Of a stretch of DNA of 54,585 nucleotides, positions 20,451 to 30,189 are shown in pieces. This DNA is from Bacteroidales bacterium (GTDB taxonomy: Bacteria; Bacteroidota; Bacteroidia; Bacteroidales; F082). The notes under the pieces were generated by a model. The model was not told the DNA's origin. It ran no database searches and was given only the letters and a program-made list of their open reading frames with translations. The position numbers were made by a program, and so were the translations under genes. Location: positions 1-54,585 of the forward strand of contig JALVZH010000247.1 in NCBI GenBank assembly GCA_027022105.1, in the 5' to 3' direction. Numbering within the stretch: position 1 is the stretch's first letter; every line of letters starts with the position of its first letter.

Positions 20451-21530
20451 ATGAGCACAGAAAACTTAAACATATTAACACTGGATGTAGGCGGAACCAA
20501 TCTTGTTTTTTCAAAGGTGGAAAACGGCGTATTGGACAACAACACGTTTACACTGCCCGCGGAGTCGGAATCGTTGGAAGCCTTTATAAAAAAGCTTTTT
20601 TCCGGATTTGAAGCATTGCTAAACAAAAGCGAAAACAAGCCCGATGCCATCAGCTTCAGCTTTCCCGGCCCGGCAGACTACCGTCAGGGTATCATCGGCG
20701 ACCTTGAAAACCTGCCGTTTTTCAGAGGTGGCGTTCCGCTAAAAAAGATTTTGGAAAACCGTTTTAAGATTCCGGTGTTCATCAATAACGACGGCGACCT
20801 GTTTACCCTCGGGGAAGCCATGCACGGTTTTTTGCCGGAAATAAACATAGATGCACCCAAAGTATATAAAAACCTTCTCGGCGTTACTTTGGGAACCGGT
20901 TTCGGAGGCGGTATCGTGTTCAACGGCCAACTGTTTACAGGCGACAATTCGGCAGCAGCCGAAATTAACAGAATGAGCAGCCTGACAGATAAAAACATGA
21001 GTGTGGAAGAGGTGTTGAGCAGAAGGGGCATACGCTTTTTGTATGCACAGCATGCGGGACTGGATTTTGAAAAGGTTCCCGAGCCGGCAGACATTTACCG
21101 TATCGGATTGGGAGAAACTGAAGGCGACAAAGAGGCTGCCCGCAGTGCCTGGAAAATGTTCGGAGAGGTGCTTGGCGATGCACTGGCCAACGCCGTTACA
21201 CTTACCGACAGTTGTGTGGTTATCGGCGGAGGATTGTCGGGAGCTTATCCGCTTTTTTTGCAAACCGCCGTAAACCACATGAACGGACTGCTGAAAAAAA
21301 ACGACGGAACCACTGTGCAGCGCATGGAGGTATTTGCCTATAACCGGGAAAATGATGATTGCCGCAAAGATTTTTTAACCGATGAATCACGTGCCATTCC
21401 CGTTCTTTTCAGCAATGAAACCGTTACCTATCGCGAAACAAAGAAAATTGCGGTAGGAATCAGCAAACTCGGCACATCAAAAGCCGTGGCATTGGGAGCT
21501 TACGACTTTGCCAAAACAGAATTGAAATAA
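20451..21530 (+). CDS. ROK-family sugar kinase/regulator
   Basis: LDVGGTNLVFSKVENG; FINNDGDLFTLGEA; GVTLGTGFGGGIVFNGQ. Confidence 0.85.
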   Translation: MSTENLNILTLDVGGTNLVFSKVENGVLDNNTFTLPAESESLEAFIKKLFSGFEALLNKSENKPDAISFSFPGPADYRQGIIGDLENLPFFRGGVPLKKILENRFKIPVFINNDGDLFTLGEAMHGFLPEINIDAPKVYKNLLGVTLGTGFGGGIVFNGQLFTGDNSAAAEINRMSSLTDKNMSVEEVLSRRGIRFLYAQHAGLDFEKVPEPADIYRIGLGETEGDKEAARSAWKMFGEVLGDALANAVTLTDSCVVIGGGLSGAYPLFLQTAVNHMNGLLKKNDGTTVQRMEVFAYNRENDDCRKDFLTDESRAIPVLFSNETVTYRETKKIAVGISKLGTSKAVALGAYDFAKTELK

Positions 21531-21595
21531 ATATCTGAAAAAGGTATGATTAATATCAATGTTTTTCTGATTTTTGCTCCAAAAAAAACAAACAG

Positions 21596-22405
21596 ATGAA
21601 CATCAAGAAATACTTTTTTATTGTTGCAGCGGTATTACTCTTGGGGGGGAATAAACTGTTTGCACAGATAGGCGGATTATCGGGGTCGAAACTCATCTCT
21701 TATACGGTGGATGTGGTGGATGACAGAAAAATAGAGTGTGAACCGGCCTTTTATTATCTGGCTTCCGACAAATATTGGGACAACGAGCATCACCTTACCG
21801 GCAGGTTTTCCACTTCCGACAGCATTGAAAAGAATTCGGGTATGGGATTCCGTTTTACTTACGGATTGTGGGACAAAATGGAGGTTGGATTGAGTGTTAC
21901 ATCGGTTATATCCTCGGCATCCGTTGGTTTGCGTTATGTAATTCTTCAAAAGGACAAGTATGCCCTGGCGGCCATGACCGGTTTAAATATCCCTTTGGGA
22001 AACGGCGTTTTCAATAAAAACATAAGGTTTGCGGAAAGAGCGTTTGCTGCCGGTGCGGGCGCAGTGGGAACTATCAATCCAAATTCCAATCTCTCTATTG
22101 ATTTACAGGCACAATATATGGGTTACCTCGAAAAAACCGCTGATGACGACAAGGGCGGGCTCTATCTGAGTGCCGATGCAGGGTATTACATAATGAACCA
22201 TACGTTTCAACTGATTGGTGCTGCCGGTTTTTACTCGGTAAAAAACAAAGAAGGAAGTCATCAGGTAGTTACGCTTGACCCCGGCTTTACCGTTGAAACA
22301 GGTAAAAGCTTTATCATCGTTGTGGGATTTCCGTTTGATGTGTATGGTAAAAATGAAGCCAAAAATACCGGTTTCTCTTTTGCCCTTACCATTACTCTCG
22401 ATTAG
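21596..22405 (+). CDS. Hypothetical outer-membrane beta-barrel-like protein
   Basis: Signal peptide, alternating beta pattern, C-terminal SFALTITLD. Confidence 0.55.
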   Translation: MNIKKYFFIVAAVLLLGGNKLFAQIGGLSGSKLISYTVDVVDDRKIECEPAFYYLASDKYWDNEHHLTGRFSTSDSIEKNSGMGFRFTYGLWDKMEVGLSVTSVISSASVGLRYVILQKDKYALAAMTGLNIPLGNGVFNKNIRFAERAFAAGAGAVGTINPNSNLSIDLQAQYMGYLEKTADDDKGGLYLSADAGYYIMNHTFQLIGAAGFYSVKNKEGSHQVVTLDPGFTVETGKSFIIVVGFPFDVYGKNEAKNTGFSFALTITLD

Positions 22406-22957
22406 TTATTCCGTACGTTTCCTCATGCTTGCGGCATCTTCGGCATTGGGAATAATCCAAAACAGGGGCTGCCACCGTTCGTTTCCAAACTGGTCGATAC
22501 GGCGGGCTATGGGAGCTACCCCCATTATTATTTTCTCAAATTTAAGACTGGAAGGATCGGTGCGCCACTCTTCGAGAAACCGCAACCTCAGAATGTCTTT
22601 GGGATGAATAGTGGTAATAATAGTGGTGTCGTACAATTCGTAAGGCGGGGTTTCCTTTCGCAATTTTCTTACCACCGTATCGCTTAATATTCCGGCAACC
22701 TGCTTTGCCGACAGGGGTTCGAAAAAATAATCATAGGCTTTGTATTTCCCGCTTTTGGCACCATCCAAAATCAAATCGACTATTTGTTCGCGCCGGGGGC
22801 CCGTAAGATTTTGTATCCACCAGTCGTATTCGGGGTCGGGATTTTTTATGGGAACATCGTACTGAATGCGTTTGGTAACAACCACAGGCTCGTGATGTTG
22901 CCTGCATCCCGCAAAAAACCAATTGACAATTATAAAAAAAACAACAAGTTTTTTCAT
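22406..22957 (-). CDS. GldN/PorN-like lipoprotein
   Basis: FFAGC lipobox; LRFLEEWRTDPSSLKFEKIIMGVAPIARRIDQFGNERWQPLFWI resembles the GldN core. Confidence 0.6.
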   Translation of the reverse strand: MKKLVVFFIIVNWFFAGCRQHHEPVVVTKRIQYDVPIKNPDPEYDWWIQNLTGPRREQIVDLILDGAKSGKYKAYDYFFEPLSAKQVAGILSDTVVRKLRKETPPYELYDTTIITTIHPKDILRLRFLEEWRTDPSSLKFEKIIMGVAPIARRIDQFGNERWQPLFWIIPNAEDAASMRKRTE

Positions 22958-22990
22958 TTTTTAATCATTCGCTTCGGGCAATAAAAGTAC

Positions 22991-23024
22991 AAAAAAAAAG
23001 ACCCCCGACAGAACGTCGGGGGCC
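22991..23024 (-). terminator. Intrinsic terminator for the Cys-rich peptide gene
   Basis: Minus strand: ccccc gac gttct gtc ggggg followed by a T9 tract. Confidence 0.88.
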
Positions 23025-23063
23025 CCAAACCAAATTAATTAATGAAAAAGCTAATTTTATACT

Positions 23064-23354
23064 CTATTTGTTCCCTTTATCGCTGTTTTTTGCAGCATCC
23101 TTTTTATCATTCTTGCAGTTGTCAGCCTTTAACTCATGACTGCAACACGATTTTTTTGCCTTCAATCCTTTATCGTGGTTGCAACTTTTTTCTTTGCAAC
23201 TTTTTGTTTTACAACTTTTTTTATTTTTGTCGTCGCCATCTTTCTTAACAAGAACTATGTTGTTTTGATGGGAAACAATTTCCGCAACCGATGTAAATGC
23301 TATTGCCGATGTAAATAAAAGGGTTAACGAAAGGGCCAGAATTTTGTTTTTCAT
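23064..23354 (-). CDS. Small secreted Lys/Cys-rich peptide
   Basis: Signal peptide then KKSCKTKSCKEKSCNHDKGLKAKKSCCSHELKADNCKN; own terminator and TACATTTG -7-like box at 23387-23394. Confidence 0.8.
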   Translation of the reverse strand: MKNKILALSLTLLFTSAIAFTSVAEIVSHQNNIVLVKKDGDDKNKKSCKTKSCKEKSCNHDKGLKAKKSCCSHELKADNCKNDKKDAAKNSDKGNK

Positions 23355-23415
23355 GCTAAACTATTTTTGTTTAAAAAATTATACGGCAAATGTAAAGCCG
23401 GTAAGGCTTGGGTAA

Positions 23416-23483
23416 TGTTATTGCGCTGTTAAGAACTGTTAACGATTTGTTAAATCGGCCTCTTTACTGTTAGCTTATGTTAA
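23416..23483. promoter_or_regulatory. Phased array of six TGTTA motifs between divergent genes
   Basis: TGTTA at 23416, 23427, 23437, 23448, 23468 and 23478 (spacings 11, 10, 11, 20, 10). Confidence 0.85.
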
Positions 23484-23506
23484 TTTTGATGTCTGAAAAA
23501 GGGTAA

Positions 23507-24781
23507 ATGAAGAAAAAGCTGATACAATATATCATCGTTTTTACGTCTGTTTCGCTCATAGGCATTCTTATTACACAACTGTTTTGGGTAAAAGAATCCA
23601 TTAATTTGAAAAGCGAGCAGTTCGACAACAGTGTTCGCATTGCCGTAAAAAGCATATTGAACCAGTTGCAGGAGCAAAAGTCGGATACCCTGTTCGCCGA
23701 ACGGGTAAAAAAACTCTCTTGCCGGAAACCCCATCTTGAAATTACCGATTATATAGACCCGCATCTGCTTGACAGTTTAATGTTTGAAGAGTTGGGTTGT
23801 ATGAAGTTGAGGAATTACTACTACGGAGTATTCAGCAACAACACGGGAAAGTTCGTAATGGGACGTTATAAACCGTATGAACAAAACATCCGCAATTCCG
23901 CTTTTCGCTTTTCGTTGAAAAACATCTACAATGCAGGCGACTATTCCATAGGGATTTATTTTCCTGACAAAACCGGAATTATTTTAAAACAGATGAAGTT
24001 ATGGCTCTTTTTTTCGCTTTTCTTTTTGCTGAGTATCACGGCCGGATTTTTATATGTAACCCTCACTCTTTTAAAGCAGAAGAAGATTTCGGAAATGAAA
24101 AACGACTTTGTAAACAACATGACCCATGAGCTGAAAACACCTGTGGCCACAACTTCGCTGGCAGCCGAAATGCTTTTGAAACCCGAAATTTTAAAAGATA
24201 AAAAGCGTGTTAAAAAATACGCCGAAGTTATTCTGTCGGAGAACCAACGCCTGGAAAACCTTGTGGAACGTGTGTTACAGGTATCGATGCTGGAACGTGG
24301 GAAAAACAAATACAAGTTTAAAAAAGCCGACGTTCACAAACTGCTCGAAGCGGTAATCGAAAGTCTGGAGTTGAAAATGGAAAAGAACAACATCAGGTTC
24401 GAATATCACCCGGAAGCTACCGTTTCGGTGGTACATCTCGACAAGATGCACATGATGAACGTCTTTTTCAACCTGATTGACAATGCCATAAAATACACTA
24501 CCGACGACCCGCATATAGTTGTTTCCACATCCAACAATAAATGGGGCATTACCGTTACCGTGGAAGACAACGGTATAGGTATCAATCATGCACATTTATC
24601 GCACATCTTCGATAATTTCTACCGTGTTCCCAAAGGAGATGTGCACGAGGTTCGGGGATTCGGGCTGGGGCTCTATTATGCCTATCAGGTAGTAAAAAAA
24701 CACGGGGGTACCATAACAGTAAAAAGTTTTCCGGGAAAAGGTTCCCGGTTTGATGTTTATTTACCTTTTAAAATTAAGTAA
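23507..24781 (+). CDS. Sensor histidine kinase
   Basis: NNMTHELKTPVATTSLAAEML H-box; NLIDNAIKYT N-box; GFGLGLYYAYQVVKKHGG. Confidence 0.95.
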   Translation: MKKKLIQYIIVFTSVSLIGILITQLFWVKESINLKSEQFDNSVRIAVKSILNQLQEQKSDTLFAERVKKLSCRKPHLEITDYIDPHLLDSLMFEELGCMKLRNYYYGVFSNNTGKFVMGRYKPYEQNIRNSAFRFSLKNIYNAGDYSIGIYFPDKTGIILKQMKLWLFFSLFFLLSITAGFLYVTLTLLKQKKISEMKNDFVNNMTHELKTPVATTSLAAEMLLKPEILKDKKRVKKYAEVILSENQRLENLVERVLQVSMLERGKNKYKFKKADVHKLLEAVIESLELKMEKNNIRFEYHPEATVSVVHLDKMHMMNVFFNLIDNAIKYTTDDPHIVVSTSNNKWGITVTVEDNGIGINHAHLSHIFDNFYRVPKGDVHEVRGFGLGLYYAYQVVKKHGGTITVKSFPGKGSRFDVYLPFKIK

Positions 24782-24784
24782 AAC

Positions 24785-25504
24785 ATGACTACAGAACAAA
24801 AAACAATCAATATTTTATTTGCCGAAGACGATTCCAATTTAAGTATGATTCTTAAAGATTTTCTGGAAATGCTTCACTACAAGGTTGACCACGCAGCTAA
24901 TGGTGAAGAGTGTATCCGGTTGTTTCACAACAATAAATACGACCTTATCTTACTGGATGTAATGATGCCGAAAAAAGACGGTTTTACGGTGGCAAAGGAG
25001 ATCAGAAAACAAAACCCGCAGATACCCATTATCTTTCTTACAGCCAAAAACCGGAAAGAAGACAGGATAAAAGGGTTTAAAGAGGGGTGTGACGATTACA
25101 TTACAAAACCTTTCAGCACCGATGAACTCAACCTGCGCATTCAGGCAATATTGCGCCGTTGTATGTTTGGAAACAATACGGGACAACCCGAAACACACCT
25201 TTATTCACTGGGAAAATTCACATTTGACGCAAAAAACATGCTGCTGATTTCAGAAGAAGGAAAACGTACGCTTACGCGCAAAGAGAGCGCACTGCTTGAA
25301 CTGCTATGTAAAAACAAAAACAATCTTTTGCCCCGCGAAGTGGCTTTGGAGGTGGTGTGGGGTAAAAACGACTATTTTATCGGGCGAAGCATGGATGTTT
25401 TTATTACCAAATTACGGAAATACCTGAAACCCGACCCCGCACTCAGCATTACCAATGTTCACGGAATCGGTTTCAAACTGGAGATAAAAGAGGAGGATGA
25501 ATAA
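24785..25504 (+). CDS. OmpR-family response regulator
   Basis: LFAEDDSN...LILLDVMMPKKDGFTVAKEI...FLTAK; C-terminal winged helix. Confidence 0.95.
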   Translation: MTTEQKTINILFAEDDSNLSMILKDFLEMLHYKVDHAANGEECIRLFHNNKYDLILLDVMMPKKDGFTVAKEIRKQNPQIPIIFLTAKNRKEDRIKGFKEGCDDYITKPFSTDELNLRIQAILRRCMFGNNTGQPETHLYSLGKFTFDAKNMLLISEEGKRTLTRKESALLELLCKNKNNLLPREVALEVVWGKNDYFIGRSMDVFITKLRKYLKPDPALSITNVHGIGFKLEIKEEDE

Positions 25505-25519
25505 ACAAAAATCAATCCC

Positions 25520-26425
25520 CTAAACTTTTTTAGCACCGTAAAACTTTTGCAGGATAATGCCTGCAACAATAAGAACCAGTCCCGCTATCGTCGATAACCT
25601 GATGGTCTCGCCTACAGCCCTGTTTATCCAGAACAAAGCCAGAAACGGAGACAAAAAAATCAGATTACCCACCTTGGCCGTGTCTTCCGAATGTTGCAAA
25701 GCTTTGAGCCATATAACAAAGGTAATGCTTATTTCGAACAGCCCGATGTATATTGACCCCACTAATCCGTTTAGCGAAGGAATAACAATCTCTTTATAAA
25801 CAACCATTTGATACGCAATAATATATAACAGTCCAAACCCCAGATTCATCCATATTTTTTTTACGTCATCCCGTTTGTCTTTCATGTTCAGTATCCAGTA
25901 AAAGGCAAAAAGAGCCGCCGCTGTAATTATCAGTAAAACACCCGATAAGCTGCTGAACCGCATCTTTGAAAAATCACCTCTTGTAATAACAATCAATGTC
26001 CCTGCAAAACTGATCAGCAATGCCGCCAAACCCATTGGTTTTATTTTTTGTTTAAGAAAGATGATTGAAAAGAGTACCAGAAAAATAATCCAGATGTAAT
26101 TGATAACCCCTGCTTCCTGGGCATCAAGCAAATCGTACCCTTTTAATAATAGTAAATAATACAGAAAAGGATTGATAAAGCCCATAATAGCAGAGGAAAG
26201 CAAACTCTTTTTCCCAAAGTCGTTTTGATTAAAACCTGCCTTGCTTAAAGCAATAACAACGGTTAGAAAAAATGTTCCTGTAAAAACAGACCAAAAAAGA
26301 ATAATATCAAACGAAAGGTAACGCAGCGTTATTTTAAATGCCGAACTGACGGTTGACCAAAAGAGCACCGCCACCAAAGCAAAAAAATATGCTTTGTTTT
26401 GGTTTGTAATATTACGTTTATTCAT
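25520..26425 (-). CDS. DMT/EamA-family transporter
   Basis: About ten TM helices; AYFFALVAVLFWSTVSSAFKITLRYLS start. Confidence 0.88.
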   Translation of the reverse strand: MNKRNITNQNKAYFFALVAVLFWSTVSSAFKITLRYLSFDIILFWSVFTGTFFLTVVIALSKAGFNQNDFGKKSLLSSAIMGFINPFLYYLLLLKGYDLLDAQEAGVINYIWIIFLVLFSIIFLKQKIKPMGLAALLISFAGTLIVITRGDFSKMRFSSLSGVLLIITAAALFAFYWILNMKDKRDDVKKIWMNLGFGLLYIIAYQMVVYKEIVIPSLNGLVGSIYIGLFEISITFVIWLKALQHSEDTAKVGNLIFLSPFLALFWINRAVGETIRLSTIAGLVLIVAGIILQKFYGAKKV

Positions 26426-26437
26426 ACAGGTTAACCG

Positions 26438-27976
26438 TTATTGAACTGCCCAGGCGGGGAAACTGCCTTCGGCAACATGAAACACCACCGGCAATAAATA
26501 ATAGGTAAACAGGGTGATGATGACAGCGCCGATAAAATTCAGAAGCAATCCCGTTTTTGCCATTTGTGCTATTGTTATTTTGTTGGAGCTGAAAACAATG
26601 GCGTTGGGTGGAGTGGCCACAGGCAGCATAAACGCCATGGACGCCGACAGCGTGGCGGGAACCATCAACAGCAAAGGATTAACATGAACCGAAACGGCCA
26701 AGGCAGCCAAAATAGGTAAAAATATCTGGGTAGTAGCCGTATTGGAAGTGAGCTCCGTTAAAAAGGTCATCAGCAGGCAAATGGATATTATCAGCACAAT
26801 AGGATGAAAAGTTGCGAAAAAAGAAAGCGATTTTCCGAACCATTCCGACAGTCCCGAATCTTTAAATCCGAGGGCCAATGCAAAACCGCCCCCGAAAAGC
26901 AAAACAATCTGCCACGGGATTTTTCTCGAATATTTCCAGGTCATTACATAAGTGGGCTTTTTCTTGCGTGCAGGAATAAAATAAAGGGGTAAAGCCATGC
27001 CGATGGCTACCGTACCGTCGTTAAAAAAATGTGCATTGGCAAACAGCGAAGACCAGCCGCCGAAATGGAAACCTCCCACATTAAAACCGCTGCGGGTCAT
27101 CCAGAGCAAAGCCATAAGGAAGAAATCGACCAGCACGATAATTTCCTCGCGGGAAGGTTTTCCCAACAAATGATATTGTTCTCTATACGACCTTGTATCA
27201 ATGGCTTTTACTGCTTCCGGAGCCGGTTTGTACAACAGATAAAGAAAAGCCCAGGTGGCAATAAACATCAGCAATGAAACCGGAAAAGCAAAAACAAACC
27301 ATTCCGAAAAACTGATTTCTGGGCCTTTGGGAAACATAATGGCAAAAACCTTTGTAAACATGGGATTGGGAGGCGTGCCTACCAAAGTGGCAATGCCCCC
27401 TATGGAGGCACTGTATGCAACACCCAGCAAAAGAGCCACGGTAAACCGTGAAGCCGACCGTTTGTCCATATTTGTCCCCAGCTCTTTTATTATTGAAAGC
27501 AAAATGGGAATCATCATCATGGTGGTAGCGGTGTTGGATATCCACATGGAGAGGAAAGCAGTTGCACCCATAAAGCCCAGAAGAATAAGGGCAGGACTTT
27601 TGCCGGTCATCAACAAAATGCGAAGGGCAATGCGTTTGTGAAGGTTCCAGCGTTCCATGGCCAATGCAACAATAAAACCGCCGATAAACAAAAAGATAAT
27701 GTCGTTAAAATAAACCGACGAAACGGTTTTCCCGTTCATAATACCCAATAAAGGATAAAGTACAACGGGTAACAAAGCGGTAACTGCCAACGGTACCACT
27801 TCGAATACCCACCAAACGGCCATAAGCAGGGCTACGGCAAGGGTTGCCGAAGCGGCAGGTTTCTCACTATCGAGGTGTACAAAAAACAAAATACCGAAAA
27901 AAACCAACAGGCCCAAAACGAGCCCCGTCAGTTTTATCGGGTTCCGGTAAACGGGGGTGTTTTCGGGATGTTCCAT
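26438..27976 (-). CDS. SLC13/DASS-family anion:sodium symporter
   Basis: MWISNTATTMMMIPILLSI and LTELTSNTATTQIFLPILAALA signatures. Confidence 0.93.
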   Translation of the reverse strand: MEHPENTPVYRNPIKLTGLVLGLLVFFGILFFVHLDSEKPAASATLAVALLMAVWWVFEVVPLAVTALLPVVLYPLLGIMNGKTVSSVYFNDIIFLFIGGFIVALAMERWNLHKRIALRILLMTGKSPALILLGFMGATAFLSMWISNTATTMMMIPILLSIIKELGTNMDKRSASRFTVALLLGVAYSASIGGIATLVGTPPNPMFTKVFAIMFPKGPEISFSEWFVFAFPVSLLMFIATWAFLYLLYKPAPEAVKAIDTRSYREQYHLLGKPSREEIIVLVDFFLMALLWMTRSGFNVGGFHFGGWSSLFANAHFFNDGTVAIGMALPLYFIPARKKKPTYVMTWKYSRKIPWQIVLLFGGGFALALGFKDSGLSEWFGKSLSFFATFHPIVLIISICLLMTFLTELTSNTATTQIFLPILAALAVSVHVNPLLLMVPATLSASMAFMLPVATPPNAIVFSSNKITIAQMAKTGLLLNFIGAVIITLFTYYLLPVVFHVAEGSFPAWAVQ

Positions 27977-28037
27977 TGTTTTTCTTTTTTTGTGAGTGCA
28001 AGTTACAAAATTTTATGTCCGGAATTGTTTAACCGGA

Positions 28038-28475
28038 TTATCCTATGGCGCCATCCACTTCAAAATCATCCTTTTCGCGTGGAGTTACTTTGTTGACTTT
28101 TCTTAACGTCTCTATCAGAGCCTTGGTTTTGTTTTTGTCGTTGCTGGCCAAATGGTGCATCACTTTGGCCCCAAAGTAGAAAGCAAGCATCATTTCAAAA
28201 GCCGTTGTCAGCTCGCCGAGTTTCCCGCTTCCGTAATCGAAATAAAAATCGCCGATGTAAAACAGGATAACAAAAAAGAGCAGCGAAAGGGTAAGTGTGC
28301 CACGGAAAAAGCCGCGGGGAATGGCAAACGTCTCCCCGAAATGAGGATTGGGATTGGTGTCGTCCCACTTTCCGAATGTAAACTTCCGCAAAAGCAAAAT
28401 AAAAAGAATGATTACCCCGGTCATCCAAAGAATAAATGACCAAATAACGATTAATTCGAAAGTTTCTTTATTCAT
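28038..28475 (-). CDS. Small membrane protein (two to three TM) of the amidase operon
   Basis: Hydrophobic helices near the N-terminus and centre; 18 bp from the upstream gene. Confidence 0.7.
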   Translation of the reverse strand: MNKETFELIVIWSFILWMTGVIILFILLLRKFTFGKWDDTNPNPHFGETFAIPRGFFRGTLTLSLLFFVILFYIGDFYFDYGSGKLGELTTAFEMMLAFYFGAKVMHHLASNDKNKTKALIETLRKVNKVTPREKDDFEVDGAIG

Positions 28476-28493
28476 GATTTTGTGGTTTTCAAT

Positions 28494-28925
28494 TTAAAAA
28501 AGCAATAATGCTAAAACAAGCCCGGCCACAAAGCCCGAACCCCCGAAAATATATTTCAGTCTTTTTTGCCTTACCAGATTCTTTTCGGTTTTTTCCAGAT
28601 CAGCATCACACGTTTTCCACATTGAAACATAATGTTCGTATCCCTTGTTCAATGTGTCGTTTATAGCGTTCAGATGGATTGTTTTCTGTTCCAGCTTGCT
28701 GATTTTTAATTTTAACAAAGTATTTGTGCTGTCGCAGATTCTGTAAGCCATACCGGTGGCAACGGCACTGTCCATTTGTGTTCCGGTTATTATCCACAGC
28801 GGATTTTCACCGGCTGTAACCTGCTTGGTGGTGTTGGGGTCAATGCGAATCGGGTAGTCGTTTTGTGCCATCAGACCGGAGAGAGAAAGTGCCCAAAAAA
28901 TAAATATGGTAATTTGTTTTTTCAT
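28494..28925 (-). CDS. Signal peptide/coiled-coil/C-terminal TM protein of the amidase operon
   Basis: MKKQITIFIFWALSLSGLMAQ...; charged helical centre; C-terminal YIFGGSGFVAGLVLALLLF. Confidence 0.7.
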   Translation of the reverse strand: MKKQITIFIFWALSLSGLMAQNDYPIRIDPNTTKQVTAGENPLWIITGTQMDSAVATGMAYRICDSTNTLLKLKISKLEQKTIHLNAINDTLNKGYEHYVSMWKTCDADLEKTEKNLVRQKRLKYIFGGSGFVAGLVLALLLF

Positions 28926-28936
28926 TATGCAGTGAT

Positions 28937-29344
28937 TTATTGTCCGAAAAGTTCTTTGAATTTCTCCTGTTTTTGTTCGGAAGTCATGTTTTTAACAGTA
29001 ATACTTAGTGCGGCTTTTCTTGTTTCCAGCGTTTCAATCCGGGCGTCCAGCACTTCAACCTCCTTTTCCAACAGGTGAATGGCATTGGCTCTTTTTTCTA
29101 TTTCCGCATTCAGTGTTTCCCTGTAATTATCTTCTTCTTCCCGTATTTTTTGGTGTTTCAATGCAATATCCTTAACCGTATCGGTACCGTTAAAGGCATT
29201 CATCAGCATTTTAAAAGGTGCTGCCAGGGCAGCAAACAGAATGGTCAGCGGTTTCCAGTCGAAATTGAAATATCCGATGCTTTGCAGGTATCCGACCAGT
29301 ATCAGCAGGGCAATGACTACAAGTACGGTTATCCAACCTTTCAT
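28937..29344 (-). CDS. N-terminal hydrophobic plus coiled-coil protein of the amidase operon
   Basis: MKGWITVLVVIALLILVGYL; heptad-rich LLEKEVEVLDARIETLETRKAAL. Confidence 0.7.
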   Translation of the reverse strand: MKGWITVLVVIALLILVGYLQSIGYFNFDWKPLTILFAALAAPFKMLMNAFNGTDTVKDIALKHQKIREEEDNYRETLNAEIEKRANAIHLLEKEVEVLDARIETLETRKAALSITVKNMTSEQKQEKFKELFGQ

Positions 29345-29355
29345 GGCAAATAATT

Positions 29356-30174
29356 TTATTTATCTGTTTCAATGTATTTTCCGGCTACCCAACCGGTAAT
29401 TTTAGCAGCAACTTTGTACCAGCCGTTTTTTGTATCCAGTATTTCCACTTCTGTTCCGCGTGGCAGCGGTTTGGCAACTTTGGGACTGCCGGTCTGAGGT
29501 TCTTCCCTGATATTCAGCAACGAAGCGGTAACTTTACCCGAAGCCGGTATCAGTTCATCAGGTTCATCCTCCATACGATTGTTAAGCACTCTGTCGCGCA
29601 ACCGGTTGAGCGGAAAGGCCGGGCCGGGGTCCAGTTTTCTGCCGGGTGCTATCTCCTCGTGCCCCAAAATCAGGTTTATATGGTACTCTTCTTTAAGCAA
29701 CATACATATCTCAAGCACGGTATCTATCTGCTCTTGTGTAAAAATGTGCCAATATCGGGGTTTGCTTTCGTTACGGTGTACCGCTTTCAAGACTTTACCG
29801 GCAGGATAGAGCGTGCCGTACCATGCCTGATACATATCATCCACCCGTGTCAGATTTCCCGGGTTAACAATTTCAATACCAATGGAATATTTATTGAAAC
29901 CGGTACGCCCTCCCCGGGAACTTACTCCTGCATGCCAGGCAATCTCGTCGAACGGCACCAGTTGCGTAATGCTGCCGTCGTAATCGACAACAAGATGAGC
30001 CGAAGCCTTAACATTGGGGTTGGTAAGCGTGTTTATTGCCGAAGCTGCCGTAGGGCCTGCCGTAAAATGAATGATAACGGTATCGGGCAACCCTTGGGTA
30101 AACTTTCCGCTTTTGTTGGGCGAAGGTTTGTAGTTGATGTTGTCGCCCTGAAGCAGGTGATTGATGATGTTCAT
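29356..30174 (-). CDS. N-acetylmuramoyl-L-alanine amidase (Amidase_2/PGRP) with C-terminal SH3 domain; no signal peptide
   Basis: VIIHFTAGPTAASA...IAWHAGVSS...SIGIEIVNPG...ILGHEEIAPGRKLDPGPAFP; SH3 VTASLLNIREEPQTGS. Confidence 0.92.
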   Translation of the reverse strand: MNIINHLLQGDNINYKPSPNKSGKFTQGLPDTVIIHFTAGPTAASAINTLTNPNVKASAHLVVDYDGSITQLVPFDEIAWHAGVSSRGGRTGFNKYSIGIEIVNPGNLTRVDDMYQAWYGTLYPAGKVLKAVHRNESKPRYWHIFTQEQIDTVLEICMLLKEEYHINLILGHEEIAPGRKLDPGPAFPLNRLRDRVLNNRMEDEPDELIPASGKVTASLLNIREEPQTGSPKVAKPLPRGTEVEILDTKNGWYKVAAKITGWVAGKYIETDK

Positions 30175-30189
30175 AACGGTTTTTTTCGG

